Positions 47,073-55,184 of a stretch of 64,000 bases of DNA are shown in pieces. The stretch lies in contig NZ_CAHJXA010000001.1 of assembly GCF_903644135.1 (NCBI RefSeq), positions 1-64,000 on the forward strand, given 5' to 3'. The translations under genes and the position numbers were made by a program. Every line of letters starts with the position of its first letter. The first letter of the stretch is position 1. The notes under the pieces are model-generated. The model saw nothing but the letters and a program-made list of their open reading frames with translations, had not been told where the DNA came from and made no database searches. Source of the DNA: Sphingomonas bacterium (GTDB lineage: Bacteria > Pseudomonadota > Alphaproteobacteria > Sphingomonadales > Sphingomonadaceae).

Positions 47073-48319
47073 AGCGCGGTTAGGGTCGGCATCGGCTCAG
47101 CGACATTGTCTTCGGCGAGCAACCGCCGGGCCGACCCTTCCACCAGTTGGTCGAGCCCCTCGTCGCTGTGATAGCCGCCATAGACCAGGCAGCGATCGCG
47201 CAGCACTCGGCAGAAGGCTTCGTATACCTTACGCTCGGGCGCTACCGGATGCGACCAGAAGGCGTCGAGCGAGCCCTGATGAGTGATGCGCGGGATGTCG
47301 TAGACCGCCTGGCCCAGCACCTTGGTCGGCGTGCCCTGCCGCAGTGCCAGCGTGCCGGTGGTGCTGTTGACGGTGACGACGCCGAGCGCCCGGCTGACCA
47401 GCATATCGATGTTGGCCCGTTCCAGATATAGGATCCGCGCCGCCGCCCCGGCCTGCTTCGCCTCCGTGCACACGATCCGCTCGTAATTGACCATGTCCGC
47501 GGCCAATGGATGCTGCTTCACCACCAACACCGTGTCCGCCGGCGCATGGCGAGCAAAGCTGCGCACAACGTAGCGGATCGCGACGGCCATGTCGGCAAAA
47601 GGCGAATGGATGCGAATCTGCGCGTCCGACGACAGCTGGAGCGGCAAGCAGAAGAAAGGGCGATCGCCTAGCGAGCGCAGCGCCGCAGCAGAACGACTCC
47701 TGTCGCGCGGTCGCTTGGCCCATTTCCACAGCCAGCCGGCCGCCTCGGCAGGCGTGTTCAGCGGCCGGTGGTTGCGGTAATGCCGGAATTGTACCCGCCG
47801 CGTGGTCATCAACCAATGGTAGCGCATCGTCTCACCCAGCCGCCGTTCGAAGCTCCCGGGAATTGGCGACAAGTCGGGTGCGGGTGGTAGGCTCGCCGCC
47901 TGCGCACAATACCAGTCCGGATCGCGCGACAGCGTTGAATTGCCATTAACCCCATCGCGCTCCAGCGTCATGAAGTCAGGCCGAATATAGCCTTCCTCGA
48001 AAACGTGGATGCGACAGCCCCGCAACCGGGCAATACCATGCGCCGCATGGTGAAGCGGGCGGCAGTCGCCGTAGAGCACCAGGTCGGTAATGCCGTACGT
48101 CTCTATGAAGCCATCGAGGAACAACGGCCACTCTTCCTCTGAACCGGTGAAGTCGTGCCCACCCCGGCCCCAATCTCGCCGATCGCCGGCATTAAAGTTG
48201 ATCCTCTCAACCCGCTGGCCCTCCCAAGCGAGCCGGTCACCAAGACGACGGAAGAAGACGCCATGTGGCCCCTGCAGAAATAGGAAGCCGTGCCGCCTAG
48301 AACGCCGGTCATGCCGCAT
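47069..48319 (-). CDS. kpsS: KpsS-like capsule Kdo transferase
   Basis: 416 residues: RHGFLFLQGPHGVFFRRLGDRL near the N terminus, FVLYGDCRPLHHAA-type stretch (LVLYGDCRPLHH), HVFEEGYIRPDFMTLE, and late VVKQHPLAADM and VNSTTGTLALRQGTPTKVLG. These are the conserved regions of KpsS, the beta-Kdo transferase that starts the poly-Kdo linker on phosphatidylglycerol in group-2 capsules. The ATG at 48319, 11 bases after the KpsC-like stop, is chosen over an upstream in-frame GTG-type extension that would overlap kpsC. Confidence 0.88.
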   Translation of the reverse strand: MRHDRRSRRHGFLFLQGPHGVFFRRLGDRLAWEGQRVERINFNAGDRRDWGRGGHDFTGSEEEWPLFLDGFIETYGITDLVLYGDCRPLHHAAHGIARLRGCRIHVFEEGYIRPDFMTLERDGVNGNSTLSRDPDWYCAQAASLPPAPDLSPIPGSFERRLGETMRYHWLMTTRRVQFRHYRNHRPLNTPAEAAGWLWKWAKRPRDRSRSAAALRSLGDRPFFCLPLQLSSDAQIRIHSPFADMAVAIRYVVRSFARHAPADTVLVVKQHPLAADMVNYERIVCTEAKQAGAAARILYLERANIDMLVSRALGVVTVNSTTGTLALRQGTPTKVLGQAVYDIPRITHQGSLDAFWSHPVAPERKVYEAFCRVLRDRCLVYGGYHSDEGLDQLVEGSARRLLAEDNVAEPMPTLTAL

Positions 48320-48330
48320 ATTAATCCACT

Positions 48331-49941
48331 CTAGCCGAACAGCCGCCGCACTCGGCCCTGCCAGCGACGTAGACGCACCAACCAACCTCCATGAACGCCA
48401 ACACCTCCAAACCCCTCGGTAAACTGCTCCGGGGTGCAGGGCAAACCGGTGCGGGCATCGAGATACCGAGGGTACAGAATTAGCGCGACCGCGACGAGTT
48501 GATCGAGGGTAAGCTGGCGCGTCCGACGTGGAAACGGAGCGCCGCGATCTTCGGTCAACCCCCAGCCGGCGTAGAATGGGCCGCCATGCACTACCACCCG
48601 CACGCCCCGCATGAGCGCCTCGAAGCCGGTCAACGACGTCAGCGTGTGGAGCGCGGCAGCGCGAGCGAGCAGCGCGTCGAGCGAGCCGCCGCGATCGATC
48701 CGGTCGACCAGCGCCAGCGCGACCGGATCGGGGATCGCTCCCTTGCGGTGGCCCGCCTCGACATCAGGGTGAGGGCGGTAGACGATAAAGGCGTTCGGCT
48801 CTTCCGCGCGAGCACGCTCGATCACCGACAGATTGGTCAGGCCGCCACCGCCGCGCAACACCGACAGATCGTCCTCGACTTGTCCGATGACCACCACGAG
48901 TCGCGCGTCGGCGGGCAGATCGAGCGACTCGGCAACGCCGCCGACCCGGTACTTGCCAATCCGCCGCTCAACGATAGTCCTCCGCAAGGTAGCGGCACGG
49001 GCGAGAAGGTCCGTGCCGAACTCAGTGGTCTGGAGCAGCGTCTCGAGCCGGCTCGGCCGGGCGGGATCGAAATAGGGCCACAGGTCATCGACGATCAGCG
49101 ACAGCGGCGGCAGCAGGTCGCTACCGAGTCCCGCCGAGCGCAGGAACCCGTCCTCGACCCAACGCACCGGCACCCCTGCAGCCATCGCCCGCTCAGCAAA
49201 GTCGGCCGGTACCCGCGCCGGCCAGGCAGCAACCGCTCCACCCTCACGCCGAGCCCGAGCGATCGCCGCATCAGGCTTCAGGAAGGGCAGCTTGCTGGGG
49301 CGCCCGTCCCAGAGAAGGCGGGCGACTTCGCTGCGTTTCCAGAACGCCATCCCGGTCGCGGCCGAGATGCCCCGATTTGCATCGATCAGAGCGCGCCAGT
49401 GCGCGAGTAGCGCAATGGCGGCTTCAACGCCTATAATTCCGCCGGTAAACGGGTCGCGGTAGCGGTCGCCGAGTGCCCGCGCGACCAGCCGATCAGCGTC
49501 AACGATCTCCATACCCGCCGGGTTGGTCACCGGTTTGCCAGCGGCGAGCGCTAACGCGGCGATCTCGCTGGCGCTTGGTGCAGTGACCGTCCGCGCCGCA
49601 ACGATCAGCGGCCAAGGATCGAACTCGCCAGAGGCCACGACCAGCGCTCCGCGACGCCGTGCGGCCCGCACGTCACCGGTGGCCACGACAACCGCGTCGC
49701 TCAGGTCGGCCCCGGGCGGGTCCCCGTCGGTGACGATTAGCCGCGCCCGCCCTACGACACGCCGGCCCCAGAAGGTGCCGCCCACGGCGGCCCGCACCAT
49801 CTCCGACGCCGGGGTCTGCCTAAGCTTTGGATCGGCATCGCGCTCGTCGGCCGCGGCTGCCTCGATTGTGGCCACGGCAGGGTCCACCCCCGGAAAGGGC
49901 GGCGAGCGCAGCACGCGGATCGGCACCCGCACGAGGGTCAC
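48331..49941 (-). CDS. kpsC: KpsC-like capsule Kdo transferase with shortened N-terminal module
   Basis: 536 residues against about 675 for E. coli KpsC, which has two similar glycosyltransferase modules. Here residues 195-536 form a complete module: SAATGMAFWKRS, EDGFLRSAGLGSDLLPPLSL, VDDLWPYFDPARPSRLE, VIGQVEDDLSVLRGG, YRPHPDVEAGHRKG and LTSLTGFEALMRG. Residues 1-150 are a reduced remnant lacking the GLGSDL and PHPD motifs, and DPFTGGIIGVEAAIALL is the usual inter-module linker. Only one Kdo linkage may be made. Overlaps the preceding PFAFWP gene by 4 bases. Confidence 0.85.
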   Translation of the reverse strand: MTLVRVPIRVLRSPPFPGVDPAVATIEAAAADERDADPKLRQTPASEMVRAAVGGTFWGRRVVGRARLIVTDGDPPGADLSDAVVVATGDVRAARRRGALVVASGEFDPWPLIVAARTVTAPSASEIAALALAAGKPVTNPAGMEIVDADRLVARALGDRYRDPFTGGIIGVEAAIALLAHWRALIDANRGISAATGMAFWKRSEVARLLWDGRPSKLPFLKPDAAIARARREGGAVAAWPARVPADFAERAMAAGVPVRWVEDGFLRSAGLGSDLLPPLSLIVDDLWPYFDPARPSRLETLLQTTEFGTDLLARAATLRRTIVERRIGKYRVGGVAESLDLPADARLVVVIGQVEDDLSVLRGGGGLTNLSVIERARAEEPNAFIVYRPHPDVEAGHRKGAIPDPVALALVDRIDRGGSLDALLARAAALHTLTSLTGFEALMRGVRVVVHGGPFYAGWGLTEDRGAPFPRRTRQLTLDQLVAVALILYPRYLDARTGLPCTPEQFTEGFGGVGVHGGWLVRLRRWQGRVRRLFG

Positions 49942-51140
49942 GCTGCTTTGCGAACGATCAGTCCAAACGCCGAGACCATCAGTGCCTCGCTCTCGTCCGC
50001 GTCAGCGACCGCATCGCCCCAAGGGCAGATCTGTGCCACCTGATGCCCGCGCGATAGCAACAGGAGCACCGTGCGATCGATGTCTGGCCGCCGCAGCATT
50101 GGTCCGCTGTCTTCGCCGATCGGCCGTGGCGCGACGTCGATCGGCACGACCAGCGTCAGCAAGCCGGCCGGCTTAAGCGCCCGCAAGCTGTCCTCGATGA
50201 AGCGCAGAACCTCCTGTCGTTCACGTCCACCCACCCCGCCGGCGCGCGTCGCCCAAGCGAAATCGAAACCGTCGATCTCGTCGATCGCGAGCGGATCGAG
50301 CCGCCGCACCTCGACCTGCGGGGATAGATCGAGGTCCGCGGGCGGGTCGTTGGGGATAGTGAGCAGCAGCGAACAACCGTGCTGGACCAACCAGGGAGCG
50401 ATTGCATCGTCAAGTGCGCCGATGCCCAGTCCCCGCGCGCCCGAACGGGCGACGTCGTAGCGGTCAAGCACACGGGCCAGAAACACCTGCTCCCACCGAT
50501 CGATCCTTGACCGGCCTGGCAGGCCGCCAAGCTGGTCGAGTAGCGCCTTGAACACCGGCTCCGCCAATTGTTGCGCAGTACACAGCTGCGATACTGGCGT
50601 GGCAAGAACACCCTCGCGCTCGCCGACGATCTGCGGTGCCATGGAAACCCGACTCGCCTCCGCCCGGAAAGCGGTCGGGCGCAGTGGGTCGTTCGGGTCG
50701 GGGGTGCGTCGCACCACCTCCACCGCCAGTTCGTCAGCGGTAGCGACGGTGTCGCCATAGATGTAGCCGAGAATGGCGTAGTGATGCCCCGGGCGCGCTG
50801 TCGCGCCGAGCGACACGGTGCCGCCGTTGCGGATAAGCTCGGTAAGCTGTGTCTGCGACAGCGCGATCTGCCGCGCATGAGCACCCATAACCTCCGGTAG
50901 TTCATGGACGCGGAGGATTAAGGTGCCGCGGTCTGCCTTGAGTCCAGCGAAGCGTAGCGTGAACAGGATCGGACCTGCTCCGCACGAGACATAGAGCGTA
51001 TGAAGTACGTAGTCCGGGTTCTCGCCAGCCTCGCTTCCTCCCAATCCGACCAGACGGCTAGCAATATCGGGCCAGAAGGCGAACGGGTTGAGGAGGAGCG
51101 CGTCGCCTTCCGTGGCGATGACGCGGCTTTCGTGGATCAT
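49938..51140 (-). CDS. PFAFWP-domain protein with degenerate methyltransferase fold
   Basis: 400 residues, paralogous to the protein at 44511. The N-terminal domain shares NPFAFWPDIASRLVGLGGS (18-36), the LKADRGTL strand and HHYAILGYIYGD. The linker shares CTAQQLAEPVFKAL and DRWEQVFLARVLD. The methyltransferase half keeps LRALKPAGLLTLVVPIDV, but motif I is GLGIGALDDAIAP (237-249) instead of a glycine-rich SAM loop, so SAM binding is doubtful. It is overlapped by 4 bases on both sides, between a GT4 gene and kpsC. Confidence 0.7.
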   Translation of the reverse strand: MIHESRVIATEGDALLLNPFAFWPDIASRLVGLGGSEAGENPDYVLHTLYVSCGAGPILFTLRFAGLKADRGTLILRVHELPEVMGAHARQIALSQTQLTELIRNGGTVSLGATARPGHHYAILGYIYGDTVATADELAVEVVRRTPDPNDPLRPTAFRAEASRVSMAPQIVGEREGVLATPVSQLCTAQQLAEPVFKALLDQLGGLPGRSRIDRWEQVFLARVLDRYDVARSGARGLGIGALDDAIAPWLVQHGCSLLLTIPNDPPADLDLSPQVEVRRLDPLAIDEIDGFDFAWATRAGGVGGRERQEVLRFIEDSLRALKPAGLLTLVVPIDVAPRPIGEDSGPMLRRPDIDRTVLLLLSRGHQVAQICPWGDAVADADESEALMVSAFGLIVRKAA

Positions 51141-52495
51141 TGCGACGCCATAGCCGCTCGGTAGAGCTCCGTCAGCCGTTCACCGTACCGCTCGCGCGAG
51201 AAGAGCCTCGCCTGTTCAAGCCCGCGCGCCGCCATCGCCGCGCAGAGCGCCTCGTCACGATCAAGCCGGCGCATTGCCTTCACCAGCGAGTCGACGTCAT
51301 AGGGATCGACCAGCAGCCCGGCACCACCCGCTACCTCGGGTAGCGAGCTCGTATTAGAGGTGATGACTGGCGTGCCGAGTTGCATCGCCTCGAGCACGGG
51401 CAGGCCGAACCCCTCGTACAGCGAAGGGAACACCACCGCCTTCGCACCACGCGTCAACTTGGCTAGCATCACACGCGATAGATAGTCGATGCGGATGATC
51501 GTCTGATCGCGAGGACCCACGAACGTCCCAGCTGCTCCGCTCGCGCCGCCTCCGGGCATAAGTTGTAGTTCTCTCTCGCTCTGCCACGCTCGTGCACCGA
51601 CGATCACAAGGGGTGTCTTGGTTCGCAAAGAGAGAAAAGCTTCGATTAACCGACCGATGTTCTTCTTGGGCTCGATCGCGCCAAAGAAAAGGAAGTAGCC
51701 GCGGCGCTCCAATCCGAAGATGCTTTCAATGTCCTGCGCATTCTGATCTACATTTTTGTCGAGCAATCTCTGCGCTACGGTTGCCGTTTGATAGGTATTG
51801 GTGACCTTCGTAGCGTCAACATCGTATCGATCGATGATGTCGCACTTGCTTGCCTCTGAGACGGTACAAATCTGCGCAGCGTGCTTCAGGCACCCCGAAA
51901 TGAGGCTTCCATACAGAGTCTTGTCGTCGAGTGTCGTGTAGGGAAGCTTTAATGGGACAAGATCGTGGAGCGTATAGATATTTCTGCTGCCTGCCAGCTT
52001 CACTGGCACCGGATAGGTCCAGTGCATGATCTCGGGAGGATTAGGCACCCTGAAGGTGGAGAACCGCCCAGTACGCGCAAAGACAAACATCGCATCATCG
52101 AACAAACGGTCGGTGGTGAAGATACGGTCGAACGCGGGAATTACATTAACGCCATCATTCGTCAACACGTCACTATCGCGCGGCACCTCGCGTGAGCGAT
52201 GCGCAACGAACGCCCGCAAATAATCGCGGCCGTTCCGCCATGCGCGAACCACTCGCTTGGTCCTGCTGGCCGAGCGAACACTTCGCGCTTTTAGGAGTGG
52301 CAGATCGGGCAGCCGTTGATAATAATGAAAGAAAGTCGCTTGACGCAGCGACTTGTTCGCAGGAACATTAATGCCAAAAATTCCGTCGACCTCGTGACCG
52401 AGCGTATGCAGCGTCTCCACCAACTCCGTCGCGTAAGTGGCTATCCCCGTCCCATGCGGCATGGCGAGGTTGTACCCATCAACCCCGATCCGCAC
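51137..52495 (-). CDS. glycosyltransferase family 4 (capsule), compositionally atypical
   Basis: 452 residues: [26 protein letters not shown] at the acceptor domain start, then [30 protein letters not shown], and the EX7E motif in [21 protein letters not shown]. This matches mannosyltransferase-like GT4 enzymes acting on capsule or exopolysaccharide. The DNA, notably 51600-52300, is visibly richer in A and T than flanking genes, suggesting recent acquisition. GTG start with GAGGG upstream. It heads the GT-PFAFWP-KpsC-KpsS-GT run. Confidence 0.87.
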   Translation of the reverse strand: MRIGVDGYNLAMPHGTGIATYATELVETLHTLGHEVDGIFGINVPANKSLRQATFFHYYQRLPDLPLLKARSVRSASRTKRVVRAWRNGRDYLRAFVAHRSREVPRDSDVLTNDGVNVIPAFDRIFTTDRLFDDAMFVFARTGRFSTFRVPNPPEIMHWTYPVPVKLAGSRNIYTLHDLVPLKLPYTTLDDKTLYGSLISGCLKHAAQICTVSEASKCDIIDRYDVDATKVTNTYQTATVAQRLLDKNVDQNAQDIESIFGLERRGYFLFFGAIEPKKNIGRLIEAFLSLRTKTPLVIVGARAWQSERELQLMPGGGASGAAGTFVGPRDQTIIRIDYLSRVMLAKLTRGAKAVVFPSLYEGFGLPVLEAMQLGTPVITSNTSSLPEVAGGAGLLVDPYDVDSLVKAMRRLDRDEALCAAMAARGLEQARLFSRERYGERLTELYRAAMASQ

Positions 52496-52717
52496 GTGCC
52501 TTGCCCTCAGTCACCATATGAGAGCGTTAGGGTGCCGCCCGAAAGGATGCAACTTAGCGCCCGGTTGACTGGCGCGTTTAACGAGCAGTTTGTTGCGCTA
52601 ATCAGGCTATTTCGGCCCCATGGACTTCGAGCAGCAGACGCAGGTAGCTTAACCTCGTGTCCATCGGACCGGCAGCAGCTCATCCAGGCGGAGCTTCGGC
52701 CGAACGGTTCGACCGGC

Positions 52718-52747
52718 TTGGCTGGCGTTCCAGAATTACCCTATATC
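52718..52747 (+). promoter_or_regulatory. candidate promoter of kpsF, possibly leaderless
   Basis: TTGGCT at 52718 and TATATC at 52742 (18-base spacer) form a weak sigma-70-like promoter. Transcription would begin about 52754-52755, at the kpsF ATG, and no Shine-Dalgarno is visible, so the mRNA could be leaderless. The remainder of the 52496-52754 gap shows no gene. Confidence 0.35.
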
Positions 52748-52754
52748 GGGCCTC

Positions 52755-53744
52755 ATGATCGAAACGCCTGCTGTCACTCGCTCACCTCTTGCCTCGGCCT
52801 TGCGGACGATCGAGATCGAACGTCGCGCGCTGGATGCGTTGGCGCAACAGATGGACGGGACCGATCTCGGTGCCGTGTTCACACACGTTGTTGAACTCAT
52901 TGTCTCAACGCCCGGACGGATCATCCTCACCGGTATGGGTAAGAGCGGCCTGGTAGCCCGAAAGATTGCGGCAACGTTGGCCTCCACGGGTACGCCATCA
53001 ATGTTCCTCCACCCCAGCGAAGCCAGTCACGGCGATCTCGGCGTCATCACCGGCGGCGACATTGTCCTTGCCCTGTCGTGGTCCGGGGAGACATCCGAAC
53101 TGGCAGACATCTTGAACCATTGCGCGAGGTTTGGAATTAAGCTGATCGGCGTTACCGCTGGTAGGACCTCCACACTGGCTCGCTGCAGCGATTTAGCTAT
53201 GGTTTTGCCACAGGTGCAGGAGGCCTGCCCGAACGACCTGGCGCCGACCAGCTCGACGACGATCCAGGCCTGCCTGGGCGATGCTCTCGCGGTGGCAGCA
53301 CTTGAGCGCCGGCGCTTTTCATCCGATGACTTTCGCGTCCTGCACCCTCGCGGGCAATTAGGAGCGCGGCTGGTCAGAGTCGCGGACATCATGAGCACGG
53401 GTCACGAGATTCCCGAGGTAGCGCTGAACGCTTCCATCGCCGAAGCAACATTAGAAATGACGACGAAGAGATTTGGCATTACCGCAGTTCTGGATAAAGA
53501 CGGCGGACTCGCCGGTGCCTTCTCAGACGGCGACCTGAGACGGAGTCTCGCCTCCGCCTCCATCAATAATCCCGTAAAGCATCACATGTCCCTGCAACCG
53601 TTCGTCGTCTCGGCGGACGCCCTCGCCACCGAAGCTCTGGCTGTGATGAACATGAACAAGATTTCGCAGCTTTTCGTCTGCGACAACGACCAGCTGATCG
53701 GCATCGTTCATGTCCATGACGTTCTACGCGTCGGCGTAGCGTGA
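52755..53744 (+). CDS. kpsF: D-arabinose-5-phosphate isomerase (KpsF/KdsD family)
   Basis: Converts ribulose 5-phosphate to arabinose 5-phosphate, the Kdo precursor. The 329 residues show an SIS domain with GMGKSGLVARKIAATLASTG and HPSEASHGDLG, the LSWSGETSEL sugar-phosphate loop, HPRGQLGARL, then two CBS domains (VADIMSTGHEIP and LQPFVVSADALATEAL). It leads a plus-strand Kdo operon; kdsB starts in a 4-base overlap. Confidence 0.92.
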   Translation: MIETPAVTRSPLASALRTIEIERRALDALAQQMDGTDLGAVFTHVVELIVSTPGRIILTGMGKSGLVARKIAATLASTGTPSMFLHPSEASHGDLGVITGGDIVLALSWSGETSELADILNHCARFGIKLIGVTAGRTSTLARCSDLAMVLPQVQEACPNDLAPTSSTTIQACLGDALAVAALERRRFSSDDFRVLHPRGQLGARLVRVADIMSTGHEIPEVALNASIAEATLEMTTKRFGITAVLDKDGGLAGAFSDGDLRRSLASASINNPVKHHMSLQPFVVSADALATEALAVMNMNKISQLFVCDNDQLIGIVHVHDVLRVGVA

Positions 53745-54547
53745 CAGCGCTGGTGGTCATTCCGGCTCGTTGGGGGTCGACGCGACTACCCGGCAAGCCG
53801 TTGATGATGATCGGCGGCCGCACGCTTCTCTCGCGCGTAGTCGATGTCGGGCGGGCAGCGATCGCGGGGGACGACACCGAGCTGTTGGTGGCAACGGACG
53901 ACGAGCGCGTTCTCAAACACGCGCGGGACCTTGGCTGCACCGCGGTGATGACGGACGAAACCTTAGCGACCGGCTCTGCCCGGACGCTTGTCGCGGCCCT
54001 TGATCGGCCGGCACCTCCGACCATCGTCTGCTGCCTACAAGGCGATACCCCGTTTATACCACCGGACGCCATCCAATTGGTATTGCAGCGCCTCGCTCGA
54101 GGAGATTGTGACTGCGCCACGCCGGTCGTGCGGCTCGGCTGGGAGGCGCTCGATGCGTTGCGGGCTCACAAATGCTCGTCACCGACGAGTGGTACCACCT
54201 GCGTTCGCGCTGATGACGGCCGTGCGCTATGGTTCTCCAAGGCCATGCTACCACAGATACGCGGTGAGGAGCTATTACGGCGCGAAGCCGCGACTTCACC
54301 GGTCTACCAGCACCTCGGCCTATACGCGTACACGCTGGATGCCTTAATAACGATCGAAGCCGTCCCTCCGTCGACTAACGAAGTGTTGGAGGGGCTCGAA
54401 CAGCTACGCATCCTCGAACTGGGTTTGACGATCCAGACTGTGGAACTGCAAAGCGGGCCGTTCACTATGAGCGGCATCGACACGCCAGCCGATATTCTTC
54501 GCGCGGAGCGATTGATCGCGGGCGGGGCGGATACCTTAAGCGGATGA
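53741..54547 (+). CDS. kdsB: 3-deoxy-manno-octulosonate cytidylyltransferase (KdsB/KpsU)
   Basis: Makes CMP-Kdo from CTP and Kdo, the donor for KpsS and KpsC and for lipopolysaccharide. The 268 residues contain VVIPARWGSTRLPGKPLMM (nucleotide binding), CLQGDTPFIPP and HLGLYAYTLDAL, all typical. The GTG start overlaps the kpsF stop (GTGA). A chromosomal lipopolysaccharide kdsB may exist elsewhere; this copy is likely the capsule-dedicated KpsU. Confidence 0.92.
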   Translation: MTALVVIPARWGSTRLPGKPLMMIGGRTLLSRVVDVGRAAIAGDDTELLVATDDERVLKHARDLGCTAVMTDETLATGSARTLVAALDRPAPPTIVCCLQGDTPFIPPDAIQLVLQRLARGDCDCATPVVRLGWEALDALRAHKCSSPTSGTTCVRADDGRALWFSKAMLPQIRGEELLRREAATSPVYQHLGLYAYTLDALITIEAVPPSTNEVLEGLEQLRILELGLTIQTVELQSGPFTMSGIDTPADILRAERLIAGGADTLSG

Positions 54548-55149
54548 TCAGCTTCTACCTTGTCCGTCACGGCAATACTTTCCCGCCCGGGGTGCCGGCC
54601 GTGCGGATCGGGTCGGCGAGCGACCTGCCGCTGACCGAAGAGGGCGAGCGGCAAGCGACCGCATTGGGGGAATGGTTCACCAATCTCGGCATCGCCTTCG
54701 ACCGCGTGCTCGCCGGTTCACTGAAACGGACGCGTCGCACAGCAGAACTGATCGTAGCAAGTCTGCAGCCTTCTCCGCCGGTACAAGTCGCGGACTGGCT
54801 GACAGAAATCGATCACGGCGAGGACGAGGGTAAGCCGGATGATCTGATCGCCGCCCGGGTCGGCGCTGCAGCACTCCGCGCTTGGGATGAGCAGGCCCTC
54901 GCGCCCGCAGGATGGCAGGTGGCTGCCGAAGCCAGGATTGCCGCGTGGCGACACCTCTTCGCCGAACGTCCGCGCGGCGACGTCCTGTTGGTGACCAGCA
55001 ACGGCGCGGCACGGTTCGCCCTGCTGGCGTGTTCAATGGACCGGCCATCCTCGCTGAAACTACGCACTGGCGCTTTCGGCCAGATAATTGAAGAGCCTTC
55101 CGGGGCGCTACGTGTAGCTGCCTGGGATGTCCGACCGCCGCAGAGATAG
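54544..55149 (+). CDS. histidine phosphatase superfamily protein
   Basis: 201 residues with the catalytic RHG motif (YLVRHGNTFPPG), phosphate-binding Arg in LKRTRRTAEL, and a glutamate in TEIDHGEDEGKP. This is the phosphoglycerate mutase/acid phosphatase-like fold. Its overlap with kdsB (ATGA) suggests a role in Kdo or capsule metabolism, for example a Kdo-8-phosphate phosphatase substitute, since no kdsC is seen; this is inference only. Confidence 0.82.
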   Translation: MISFYLVRHGNTFPPGVPAVRIGSASDLPLTEEGERQATALGEWFTNLGIAFDRVLAGSLKRTRRTAELIVASLQPSPPVQVADWLTEIDHGEDEGKPDDLIAARVGAAALRAWDEQALAPAGWQVAAEARIAAWRHLFAERPRGDVLLVTSNGAARFALLACSMDRPSSLKLRTGAFGQIIEEPSGALRVAAWDVRPPQR

Positions 55150-55184
55150 TCTGCCCTAATCGACTTTCGGCCACGCTGGCTCGA

